DNA of 5,235 bases from NCBI GenBank assembly GCA_030150425.1, contig JASLFY010000230.1, positions 1 through 5,235 of the forward strand, given 5' to 3'. This DNA comes from Yimella sp. Its GTDB lineage: Bacteria; Actinomycetota; Actinomycetes; Actinomycetales; Dermatophilaceae. Both the position numbers and the translations under genes were made by a program. The stretch's first letter is position 1, and each line of letters starts with the position of its first letter. Under the pieces are notes generated by a model. It ran no database searches, was not told the DNA's origin, and worked only from the letters and a program-made list of their open reading frames with translations. Below are positions 1-5,235 of this stretch, piece after piece.

Positions 1-394
1 GGTCGTGTTGGCGGGCAAGGAATACGGCTCAGGTTCGTCACGTGACTGGGCGGCCAAGGGCACGTCGCTGCTGGGCGTGCGTGCGGTCATCGCGGAGTCG
101 TTCGAGCGGATCCACCGCTCCAACCTGATCGGCATGGGCGTCCTGCCGCTGCAGTTCCCTCAGGGCGAGTCGGCCGACTCCCTCGGCCTGGACGGCACCG
201 AGACCTTCGACATTGCGGGCGTCACCGCGCTGAACGAGGGCTCGACGCCGAAGACGGTGAAGGTCACCGCCACCAAGGAGGACGGTTCCACCGTCGAGTT
301 CGACGCGGTCGTGCGCATCGACACCCCCGGCGAGGCCGACTACTTCCGCAACGACGGCATCCTGCAGTACGTCCTGCGCAGCCTGGTGAAGTGA
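1..394 (+). CDS. acnA: Aconitate hydratase (aconitase A type), C-terminal fragment
   Basis: Aconitase interconverts citrate and isocitrate through cis-aconitate in the TCA cycle, using a [4Fe-4S] cluster in the cytoplasm. The gene starts left of the window; 130 codons are visible, read from base 2 to a TGA at 392-394, out of roughly 900 or more usual for bacterial AcnA. The visible part is the C-terminal swivelling domain (domain 4). It opens with the family motif YGSGSSRDWAAKG. The first Ser of the SSR triplet (codon 35-37) corresponds to the catalytic base Ser642 of mitochondrial aconitase, and the following Arg (41-43) binds substrate. Next come ESFERIHRSNLIGMGVLPLQF, split here as ESFERIHRSN and LIGMGVLPLQF, and the end YFRNDGILQYVLRSL, all typical of AcnA/IRP1-type enzymes. 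The three cluster cysteines lie upstream, outside the window. The GTG at base 5 is internal, not a start. A hairpin follows the stop closely. Identification is firm; the frame is intact throughout. Confidence 0.97.
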   Translation, partial: VVLAGKEYGSGSSRDWAAKGTSLLGVRAVIAESFERIHRSNLIGMGVLPLQFPQGESADSLGLDGTETFDIAGVTALNEGSTPKTVKVTATKEDGSTVEFDAVVRIDTPGEADYFRNDGILQYVLRSLVK

Positions 395-408
395 TCGGGT
401 AACGCAGC

Positions 409-460
409 ACGACGCGAGAGTGGGTCCCCGGCCGCGAGGTCGGGGACCCACTCCCGTCGT
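409..460 (+). terminator. Long GC-rich hairpin after aconitase (T-tract-less terminator)
   Basis: Fifteen bases after the aconitase stop there is a long perfect hairpin. GAGTGGGTCCCCG (418-430) pairs with CGGGGACCCACTC (441-453), continues inward by a G-T, C-G and C-G pair, and closes on a GCGA loop (434-437), which is a GNRA-type tetraloop. Below a small asymmetric internal loop (415-417 against 454), ACGACG (409-414) pairs with CGTCGT (455-460). No T-run follows. Such U-poor hairpins are commonly proposed as terminators in high-GC actinobacteria, and the position right after acn supports that role. Its right arm can also pair with a downstream segment, so some readthrough control is conceivable. 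Confidence 0.75.
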
Positions 461-477
461 CGGCGGCGCCCCGACGG

Positions 478-504
478 GTCCCCGACCCGCCGGGTGGCGG
501 GGAC
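478..504 (+). other. Second inverted repeat between acn and dxs
   Basis: GTCCCCG (478-484) pairs with CGGGGAC (498-504), and ACCC (485-488) pairs with GGGT (492-495), leaving a two-base bulge (496-497) and a three-base loop. It lies 17 bases upstream of the probable dxs -10 box and has no following T-tract. Its left arm repeats the GGGTCCCCG of the preceding terminator hairpin (422-430 and 476-484), so the two hairpins can exchange partners. It could be a tandem terminator, a readthrough control element, or a chance feature of GC-rich DNA. Confidence 0.4.
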
Positions 505-520
505 GGCAGCACCCATCGCC

Positions 521-526
521 TAGACT
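521..526 (+). promoter_or_regulatory. Candidate -10 box for dxs
   Basis: TAGACT fits the actinobacterial TANNNT -10 consensus. It would place the transcription start near 532-534 and give a leader of about 25 bases before the GTG at 559. The matching -35 region (about 498-503) is CGGGGA, with no recognisable consensus, which is common for housekeeping-sigma promoters in these bacteria. This is a motif call only; dxs could also receive readthrough from aconitase. Confidence 0.45.
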
Positions 527-541
527 CGATTGACCCCGTGT

Positions 542-548
542 GGAAGGA
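542..548 (+). promoter_or_regulatory. Ribosome binding site that decides the dxs start
   Basis: GGAAGGA ends 10 bases before the GTG at 559. It is the only purine-rich Shine-Dalgarno-like sequence near the candidate starts. It lies downstream of the other in-frame GTG at 538 and so cannot serve it, which favours 559 as the real start. Confidence 0.65.
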
Positions 549-558
549 CGTAGCATCC

Positions 559-2436
559 GTGGGACTGCTCAGCGGCATCGCCGGTCCCGGCGACGTGAAG
601 GACGTACCCGTCGACCGGTTGGACGACCTGGCCCAGGAGATCAGGGACTTCCTGGTCGAGTCGGTGTCCAAGACCGGGGGCCACATCGGACCCAACCTCG
701 GGGTGGTGGAACTCACCATCGCGCTGCACCGGGTGTTCGACTCGCCGAACGACACGATCGTGTTCGACACCGGACACCAGTCGTACGTCCACAAGCTGCT
801 GACCGGTCGCCACGACTTCTCCGCGCTGCGCAAGCAGGGCGGCCTGTCCGGGTATCCGTCGCGCGGTGAGTCCGACCACGACGTGGTCGAGAACTCCCAC
901 GCCAGCACCTCGCTGTCCTGGGGCCACGGCATCGCCCGCGGCAAGCAGCTGCGCGGCGACCACACCCACACCGTCTCGGTCATCGGCGACGGCGCGCTCA
1001 CCGGCGGCATGGCCTGGGAAGCGCTGAACAACATCGCCGTCGAGCGCGACCTGCCCCTGGTCATCGTGATCAACGACAACGAGCGCTCGTACGCCCCGAC
1101 GATCGGCGGTCTCGCCGAACACCTCGCGACGCTGCGCACGACGCGCAACTACGAACGGGTCCTGGACTGGGGCAGGTCGACGCTGCAGCACACCCCGGTG
1201 GTCGGGCGCGCTGTCTACGAGACGATGCACGGCGTCAAGAAGGGCCTGAAGGACATCGTCTCGCCGCAGGGCATGTTCGAGGACCTCGGGATGAAGTACG
1301 TCGGGCCGGTCGACGGTCACGACGAGCAGGCGGTCGAACAGGCGCTGGCCAAGGCGAAGTCGTACGGCGGACCGTGCCTGGTGCATGTCATCACCCAGAA
1401 GGGGCGCGGCTACTCCTCGGCCGTCGAGCACGAGGGCGACCAGTGGCACTCCATCGGCAAGTTCAACCCGGAGACCGGGCTGCCGTTCGAGGTCTCGGGC
1501 CGGATCTGGACCGACGAGTTCAGCGACGAGATGGTCGCGCTGGGTGACGAGCGCGACGACATCGTCGGCATCACCGCGGCGATGATGATCCCGGTGGGTC
1601 TGGACGCGTTCGCGGCCAAGCACCCCGACCGCGTGATCGACGTCGGCATCGCCGAACAGCACGCCGCCACGATGGCCGCCGGGCTGTCCTTCGCCGGGCT
1701 CCACCCGGTGGTGGCGATCTACTCCACCTTCCTCAACCGCGCCTTCGACCAGTTGCTGATGGACTGCGCGCTGCACCGTCAGGGCGTCACCTTCGTCCTC
1801 GACCGGGCCGGCGTCACCGGCTCCGACGGCGCCTCGCACAACGGCATGTGGGACATCGCGATCTGCTCGATCGTGCCCGGCCTGCGACTCGCGGCGCCGC
1901 GCGACGGTGCCCAGGTGCGCGCCCAGCTGCGCGAGGCGGTCGACGTCTCCGACGGTCCGACCGTGCTGCGTTTCCCCAAGGGCGACGTCGGTGAACCGAT
2001 ACCGGCGCTGCGTACGGTCGACGGCATCGACGTCCTGCGCGACTGCGACGGCGACCCCGAGGTTCTCCTCGTGGGCGTCGGCGTAATGGCCGCGACCGCG
2101 CTCCAGGTGGCCGACAAGCTCGCCGCCGAGGGCCGGACGGTACGCGTCGTCGACCCGCGCTGGGTGCTGCCGGTCAACGAGTCGCTGGTCGCGATGGCAG
2201 CCTCCGCCGGCCACGTCGCGGTGATCGAGGACGTTCTGGTGGGCCACGGCGTCGGCGTCGCGCTCACCCACGCGGTGCAGGCGGCCGGTGTCACCACCCC
2301 GGTGCACCCGTACGGCATTCCGCAGCAGTTCCTCGACCACGCCTCGCGCGGTCAGGTGCTCGAGGCGATCGGGCTGACCCCGGACGCAGTGGCCACCGAC
2401 CTGTCCGGTCGGCTGCGCGCCCAGACCCACCGGTGA
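559..2436 (+). CDS. dxs: 1-deoxy-D-xylulose-5-phosphate synthase
   Basis: DXS condenses pyruvate and glyceraldehyde 3-phosphate into DXP, with release of CO2. This is the first step of the MEP isoprenoid pathway and also feeds thiamine and pyridoxal synthesis. It is a cytoplasmic, Mg- and thiamine-diphosphate-dependent homodimer. From the GTG at 559 it has 625 residues, a normal full length. The N-terminal domain shows GGHIGPNLGVVEL (His42, active site), FDTGHQSYVHKLLTGR (69-84), and the ThDP/Mg motif GDGALTGG (143-150) completed by NDNE (172-175). The central transketolase-like domain carries DVGIAEQHAA with catalytic Glu366, then LDRAGVTGSDGASHNGMWD (414-432). The C-terminal transketolase domain ends near HPYGIPQQFLDHA (583-595). 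An in-frame GTG at 538 would add seven residues (MWKDVAS), but 559 has the better ribosome site and gives MGLL, an N-terminus usual for this family. The stop overlaps the start of the following kinase. No damage or missing residue seen. Confidence 0.97.
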   Translation: MGLLSGIAGPGDVKDVPVDRLDDLAQEIRDFLVESVSKTGGHIGPNLGVVELTIALHRVFDSPNDTIVFDTGHQSYVHKLLTGRHDFSALRKQGGLSGYPSRGESDHDVVENSHASTSLSWGHGIARGKQLRGDHTHTVSVIGDGALTGGMAWEALNNIAVERDLPLVIVINDNERSYAPTIGGLAEHLATLRTTRNYERVLDWGRSTLQHTPVVGRAVYETMHGVKKGLKDIVSPQGMFEDLGMKYVGPVDGHDEQAVEQALAKAKSYGGPCLVHVITQKGRGYSSAVEHEGDQWHSIGKFNPETGLPFEVSGRIWTDEFSDEMVALGDERDDIVGITAAMMIPVGLDAFAAKHPDRVIDVGIAEQHAATMAAGLSFAGLHPVVAIYSTFLNRAFDQLLMDCALHRQGVTFVLDRAGVTGSDGASHNGMWDIAICSIVPGLRLAAPRDGAQVRAQLREAVDVSDGPTVLRFPKGDVGEPIPALRTVDGIDVLRDCDGDPEVLLVGVGVMAATALQVADKLAAEGRTVRVVDPRWVLPVNESLVAMAASAGHVAVIEDVLVGHGVGVALTHAVQAAGVTTPVHPYGIPQQFLDHASRGQVLEAIGLTPDAVATDLSGRLRAQTHR

Positions 2437-3416
2437 GCCTCACCGCCGACGTCCACACCACCCAGCTCTGGAGCGATCGGGACTGGCTGGCGTCCGCGAC
2501 CCGCTGGATCGACGAGTCCCTGGAGCGGCGCGGAGTCACCCGGGTGCCGACCTCGCCGTTGCAGCCGCGGGTGCGGCCGTGGTCGACCCAGTTGGTGGCC
2601 GACACCGATCACGGTCGGGTCTGGTTCAAGGCGGCGGCGCCGACGATGACGCCGGAGACCGCGATCTACGACGAGTTGGTCGACGTCGCTCCGGACCTCC
2701 TGCAGCCGATGTGGGCCCACGACGTCGAACAGGGGTGGCTGCTGTCGCCCGACCAGGGTCCGGTGCTGCGTGAACACGCCACCGCCGAGACCGTGACGCC
2801 ACTGACATCGGCCGTGCTGCGCCGCTACGCGCGCCTGCAGCGGGCGTCGGCGAAGGTGGTGAATCGCTTGGCGGACAAGGGAGTTCCGCGGCTGGAGCCG
2901 TACGACTTGGTGCGCGAGTGGGACGAACGCGGATTCGGCCGCGTCGCCACGACGGCGTTGGCAGATGCGGCGGACCGGCTGGTCGCGGCCGGTTTCCCGA
3001 CCACCGTCCAGCACGACGACCTGCACCTCGGCAACGTCTTCGGTGACGGGTCCGCGGCCGGCGCCCACGACGCCCGCATCTTCGACTGGGGCGACGCCTA
3101 CCTCGGCCACCCGCTGTGTTCACTGCTGATCCCGTTGCGCGGCCCGTCGTACTACTTCGGGGCGCCGGCGGATCCGGAGCGCGACGCGCGCCTGGCGCGG
3201 GCGTACCTCACCTGCTGGTCCGACCTGGGCTCCAGCAGCGCACTGTCGGCGCTGGTGCCCGATGCGCTGCTGCTGGCGCGGGTCGGCCGGATCCTGGGAT
3301 GGCAGCGGGCGCTGGCTCACGCGACCGACGCCGAGAAGCGCGAGTGGATGCACCACCCGAAGCGGTGGATCGCCGAGGTGCTGGAGCTGACCGGGGGAGC
3401 CGGTCAGGCCCACTGA
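2433..3416 (+). CDS. APH-fold phosphotransferase of unknown substrate
   Basis: A 327-residue predicted cytoplasmic kinase of the aminoglycoside phosphotransferase/choline kinase fold. The N-lobe has VWFKAAAP, with Lys66 as the likely ATP-binding lysine, and PETAIYDEL, with Glu76 as its probable partner. GWLLSPDQG (101-109) fits the hinge region. The catalytic loop is QHDDLHLGN (193-201): Asp196 is the likely catalytic base and Asn201 a metal ligand, with Asp195 in place of the Gly of the common HGD form. IFDWGDA (216-222) supplies the second metal site at Asp218. There is no signal peptide or membrane segment. The fold includes kinases for aminoglycosides, choline, thiamine, methylthioribose and homoserine, so the substrate cannot be read from the motifs; antibiotic resistance is not implied. 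The GTG start overlaps the dxs stop in GTGA. No Shine-Dalgarno sequence precedes it (CCAGACCCACCG), so translation probably relies on ribosomes finishing dxs. Its 3' end overlaps the convergent phosphodiesterase gene by 13 bases. Confidence 0.88.
   Translation: MSLTADVHTTQLWSDRDWLASATRWIDESLERRGVTRVPTSPLQPRVRPWSTQLVADTDHGRVWFKAAAPTMTPETAIYDELVDVAPDLLQPMWAHDVEQGWLLSPDQGPVLREHATAETVTPLTSAVLRRYARLQRASAKVVNRLADKGVPRLEPYDLVREWDERGFGRVATTALADAADRLVAAGFPTTVQHDDLHLGNVFGDGSAAGAHDARIFDWGDAYLGHPLCSLLIPLRGPSYYFGAPADPERDARLARAYLTCWSDLGSSSALSALVPDALLLARVGRILGWQRALAHATDAEKREWMHHPKRWIAEVLELTGGAGQAH
3387..3407. terminator. Hairpin at the convergent gene ends, possible bidirectional terminator
   Basis: CTGACCGG (3387-3394) and CCGGTCAG (3400-3407) form a perfect 8-base stem with a 5-base loop. 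It spans the stop codon of the leftward phosphodiesterase (3404-3406) and lies within the last codons of the rightward kinase. It is best placed to end the leftward transcript; for the rightward one, release would fall close to the stop codon at 3414-3416. There is no T-tract on either side. The right arm can alternatively pair as GGTCA (3402-3406) with TGACC (3414-3418). Confidence 0.4.
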
Positions 3417-4171
3417 CCCCGTTCGATCAACACAGACTTCAGCAGGTCGGCCCGGTCCGAAATCAGGCCGTCGACGCCGAGGTCGAGCAGTTCGTGCATC
3501 TCCGCGGGCTCGTTGATGGTCCACACGTGGACCTGCTTGCCGAGGCGATGCGCGGCGTCGACCAGACCCTTGGTCACCACCGTCACCCGACCCTGGCGGT
3601 GCGGCACCTGCAACGCGTCGACCGGGCCGAGGGCACGGCGTACGACCGGTGTGAGGTGTGCCTTCGAAGCCAGTACAGCCTGCCGCGTACGCGACGAACC
3701 CGCCGACGTGGCAACGGGTTTCGTCAACCTGCCCAACACCGCGTCGCGGGTCGCGTCGTCGAACGAGGCGACCAGCACCCGCTGGTGGGCAGCGTGTCGT
3801 TCGATCGCCTCGGCCAGCGCAGGTGCCGCCGAGAGGTGCTTGCAGTCGATGTTCAGCCGCAGGTCCGGCCACCGGTCCAGCAGGTCGTCGAGCAGCGGGA
3901 TCGGCTCGTCACCGATCCGCGCCTGGCGCACCCGGTCCCACGGCTGCTCCCGGATCAGGCCGGTGCCGTCGCTGACCCGGTCGAGGGTGTCGTCATGGAA
4001 GGCCACGAGCACACCGTCGGCGGTGACGTGGACGTCGGTCTCGACGTACGAGAACCCCAGGCCGGCGGCAGCGGCGAACGCGCGCAGCGTGTTCTCCAGC
4101 CCGTCGCGGTCGAAACCGCGATGCGCCATGGCGATCACCCCCGGGTGATCCAGGTACGCGGTGTGCGCCAT
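3404..4171 (-). CDS. Glycerophosphodiester phosphodiesterase (GDPD family), cytoplasmic
   Basis: This enzyme hydrolyses deacylated phospholipids (glycerophosphodiesters) to glycerol 3-phosphate and an alcohol; the family adopts a TIM-barrel fold and needs a divalent metal. The 255 residues match the family's usual core length. Visible motifs are HRG (17-19), ENT (26-28), ETD (Glu44 and Asp46, metal ligands), FHDDTLDR with the catalytic His59-Asp60, NIDCK (107-111) with Lys111, VWTIN (216-220) near the barrel end and DGLISD (234-239). Asp109 stands where many family members have Glu. There is no signal peptide, unlike periplasmic GlpQ, so it should act inside the cell, as UgpQ does. The ATG at 4171 is preferred because it keeps LDHPGVIA, which forms the first barrel strand before HRG; its ribosome site is weak (GCAGG). 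An ATG at 4129 (Met15) has a better purine run but would delete that strand. It lies 16 bases after the MurA-like gene, probably in one operon. Confidence 0.93.
   Translation of the reverse strand: MAHTAYLDHPGVIAMAHRGFDRDGLENTLRAFAAAAGLGFSYVETDVHVTADGVLVAFHDDTLDRVSDGTGLIREQPWDRVRQARIGDEPIPLLDDLLDRWPDLRLNIDCKHLSAAPALAEAIERHAAHQRVLVASFDDATRDAVLGRLTKPVATSAGSSRTRQAVLASKAHLTPVVRRALGPVDALQVPHRQGRVTVVTKGLVDAAHRLGKQVHVWTINEPAEMHELLDLGVDGLISDRADLLKSVLIERGQWA
4133..4150 (-). repeat. Perfect inverted repeat at the 5' end of the phosphodiesterase gene
   Basis: GATCACCC (4133-4140) and GGGTGATC (4143-4150) are separated by two bases. In the leftward mRNA this falls in codons 8-13, between the preferred ATG (4171) and the internal ATG (4129). 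The arm nearer the internal ATG contains GGGGGTG, a Shine-Dalgarno-like run that the hairpin would mask. The repeat encodes the DHPGVI segment and may be a chance consequence of it. Confidence 0.35.
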
Positions 4172-4187
4172 GGCCTGCGGCTCGGAC

Positions 4188-5235
4188 TCAGTCGCGGAAC
4201 GGTTCGATGCTCGCGCCGAGGGCGTTGAGCCGGGAGGCGAGCTCCTCGTAACCGCGGTTGATGACGTAGGTGTTGCGCAGCACGGAGGTGCCCGGCGCAG
4301 CGAGCATGCCGAGCAGGATCACCACGCCGGGACGCAGCGCCGGCGGGCACATGACCTCGGCCGCACGCCACCGGGTCGGGCCCTCGATGAGCACGCGGTG
4401 CGGGTCCATCAGCTTGACCTTGGCGCCCAGGGCGTTGAGGTCGATCAGGTAGATGGCGCGGTTGTCGTAGACCCAGTCGTGGATGGTCGTCGAACCCTCG
4501 GCCATCGCGGCGATGACCGCGAAGAACGGCAGGTTGTCGATGTTCAGACCCGGGAACGGCATCGGGTGGATCTTGTCCTTCGGAGCCACCAGCGGGCCGA
4601 CCTTGGTGGTGATGTCGACCAGGCGGGTGACGCCGTTGTTGGAGAGGTACTCCTCGGTGATGTCGTACTGGAAGCCCATGACCTCCAGCTGCGCCAGCTC
4701 CATCTCCATGAACTCGATCGGCACCCGGCGGATGGTGATCTCCGACTTGGTCACGATCGCCGCGGCGACCAGCGACATCGCCTCGATCGGGTCCTCGGAC
4801 GGGTGGTACTCGACGTCCTTGTTGATCTCCTTGACGCCGCGCACGGTGAGCGTGGTGGTGCCGACGCCGTCGATCTCGACGCCGAGCTCGCGCAGGAAGA
4901 AGCAGAGGTCCTGAACCATGTAGTTCGGGCTGGCGTTGCGGATCGTGGTGGTGCCGTCGTACCGGGCGGCCGCGAAGAGGGCGTTCTCGGTGACGGTGTC
5001 GCCGCGCTCGGTCAGCACGATCGAGCGGGTCGGGTGGACGTTCCGGTCGACCGTGGCGTTGTAGTAGCCGTGGGTCGCGACGACGTCGAGGCCGAAGTGG
5101 CGCAGGGCGTGCAGGTGGGGCTCGACGGTGCGCTCACCCAGGTCGCACCCACCGGCGTTGGGCAGCTTGAAGGTGTCGAACTCGTGCAGCAGCGGGCCGA
5201 GGAACATCAGGATGGTGCGCGTACGTCGCGCCGCG
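4188..5235 (-). CDS. murA: Divergent MurA-type enolpyruvyl transferase, C-terminal part
   Basis: MurA transfers enolpyruvate from PEP to UDP-N-acetylglucosamine, the first committed step of peptidoglycan synthesis, and is the target of fosfomycin. The gene begins beyond the right edge; 348 codons are visible, covering roughly E. coli MurA residue 86 to the C-terminus. The frame is open to the edge and the ATG at 5207 is internal. From the edge, RTILMFLGPLL gives the Arg91 equivalent. Exactly 24 residues later AGGCDLGER gives the Cys115 equivalent (codon 5145-5147), then the Arg120 and His125 equivalents, at E. coli spacing. FPGLNIDNLPFF contains the Asp305 equivalent, ALRPG the Arg371 and NRGYE the Arg397 equivalents. 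The Asp before Leu-Arg (E. coli Asp369) is Ala here. Between Cys115 and Asp305 the protein is 13 residues longer than E. coli MurA. Phrases such as NAGGCDLGERTVEPH and NYMVQDLCFFL match the actinobacterial MurA class that, from memory, has an N-terminal XRE helix-turn-helix (about 510 residues in all). The DNA for that part is not in this window, and UDP-GlcNAc as substrate is inferred. Confidence 0.88.
   Translation of the reverse strand, partial: AARRTRTILMFLGPLLHEFDTFKLPNAGGCDLGERTVEPHLHALRHFGLDVVATHGYYNATVDRNVHPTRSIVLTERGDTVTENALFAAARYDGTTTIRNASPNYMVQDLCFFLRELGVEIDGVGTTTLTVRGVKEINKDVEYHPSEDPIEAMSLVAAAIVTKSEITIRRVPIEFMEMELAQLEVMGFQYDITEEYLSNNGVTRLVDITTKVGPLVAPKDKIHPMPFPGLNIDNLPFFAVIAAMAEGSTTIHDWVYDNRAIYLIDLNALGAKVKLMDPHRVLIEGPTRWRAAEVMCPPALRPGVVILLGMLAAPGTSVLRNTYVINRGYEELASRLNALGASIEPFRD

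Noticed and set aside
530..556. TTGACC (530-535) and TAGCAT (551-556) as a -35/-10 pair
   Set aside because: The spacer is only 15 bases, and a start site from this pair would fall at or beyond the dxs start codon at 559.
395..558. Possible thiamine (TPP) riboswitch or small RNA gene ahead of dxs
   Set aside because: No conserved TPP-riboswitch core such as CUGAGA is present, and the spacer is accounted for by hairpins, promoter and ribosome site. No small open frame with a plausible start is supported.
264..1148. A 294-codon leftward open frame across the acn-dxs junction
   Set aside because: It crosses the terminator hairpin and two well-supported genes, and its Ser/Arg/Pro-rich translation is typical of a shadow frame.
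520..2430. A 636-codon open frame antisense to the whole of dxs
   Set aside because: It mirrors dxs codon by codon, a usual effect of high GC at third positions. The translation is rich in Arg, Val, Asp and Gly with no recognisable domain, while the + strand encodes a complete DXS.
2433..3416. Aminoglycoside resistance gene
   Set aside because: Only the general kinase fold is shared. The setting beside dxs and the absence of any mobile element give no support for a resistance role.
3116..4228. A 370-codon rightward open frame across the kinase end and the phosphodiesterase gene
   Set aside because: It is out of frame with the kinase and antisense to a phosphodiesterase with all its catalytic motifs. 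Its composition is low-complexity and it matches no family I know.
4483..4914. A 143-codon rightward open frame within the MurA-like gene
   Set aside because: Antisense to a conserved coding region, Ser/Thr/Ile-rich, with no motif and no ribosome site of note.

Overview
The window is high-GC DNA from an actinobacterium. The evidence is a strong preference for G/C at third codon positions, GTG starts, a terminator-like hairpin without a T-tract, and protein matches of actinobacterial type: the SHNGMWD segment of DXS, and a MurA-like protein of a class I know only from actinobacteria. I cannot place it to genus. Everything looks like ordinary vertically inherited chromosome. I see no insertion sequence, integrase, CRISPR array, tRNA, rRNA or sign of recent transfer.

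Layout, left to right. (1) 1-394 (+): the last 130 codons of aconitase (TCA cycle), beginning outside the window. (2) 395-558: a 164-base intergenic region with a long GC-rich hairpin just after aconitase, a second hairpin that shares sequence with the first, and a probable promoter and ribosome binding site for the next gene. (3) 559-2436 (+): complete dxs, the first enzyme of the MEP isoprenoid pathway. (4) 2433-3416 (+): an uncharacterised APH-fold kinase whose GTG start overlaps the dxs stop as GTGA, so it is probably translated by coupling to dxs. (5) 3404-4171 (-): a cytoplasmic glycerophosphodiester phosphodiesterase, convergent with the kinase and overlapping it by 13 bases. (6) 4188-5235 (-): the C-terminal 348 codons of a divergent MurA-type enolpyruvyl transferase, beginning outside the window on the right. 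Its stop lies 16 bases upstream of the phosphodiesterase start.

There are thus two converging transcription units: (acn) / dxs-kinase going right, and murA-like-phosphodiesterase going left. They supply central carbon (aconitase), isoprenoid precursors (DXS; the pathway also feeds undecaprenyl phosphate, the cell-wall lipid carrier), a peptidoglycan-type enolpyruvyl transfer (MurA-like) and phospholipid headgroup recycling (phosphodiesterase). A shared cell-envelope theme is plausible but is inference.

I did not find an obviously new multi-gene system. The points most worth following are the MurA-like protein, which belongs to an unusual class that, from memory, carries an N-terminal helix-turn-helix and here lacks one conserved acidic residue; the unknown kinase coupled to dxs; and the mutually exclusive hairpins between aconitase and dxs.
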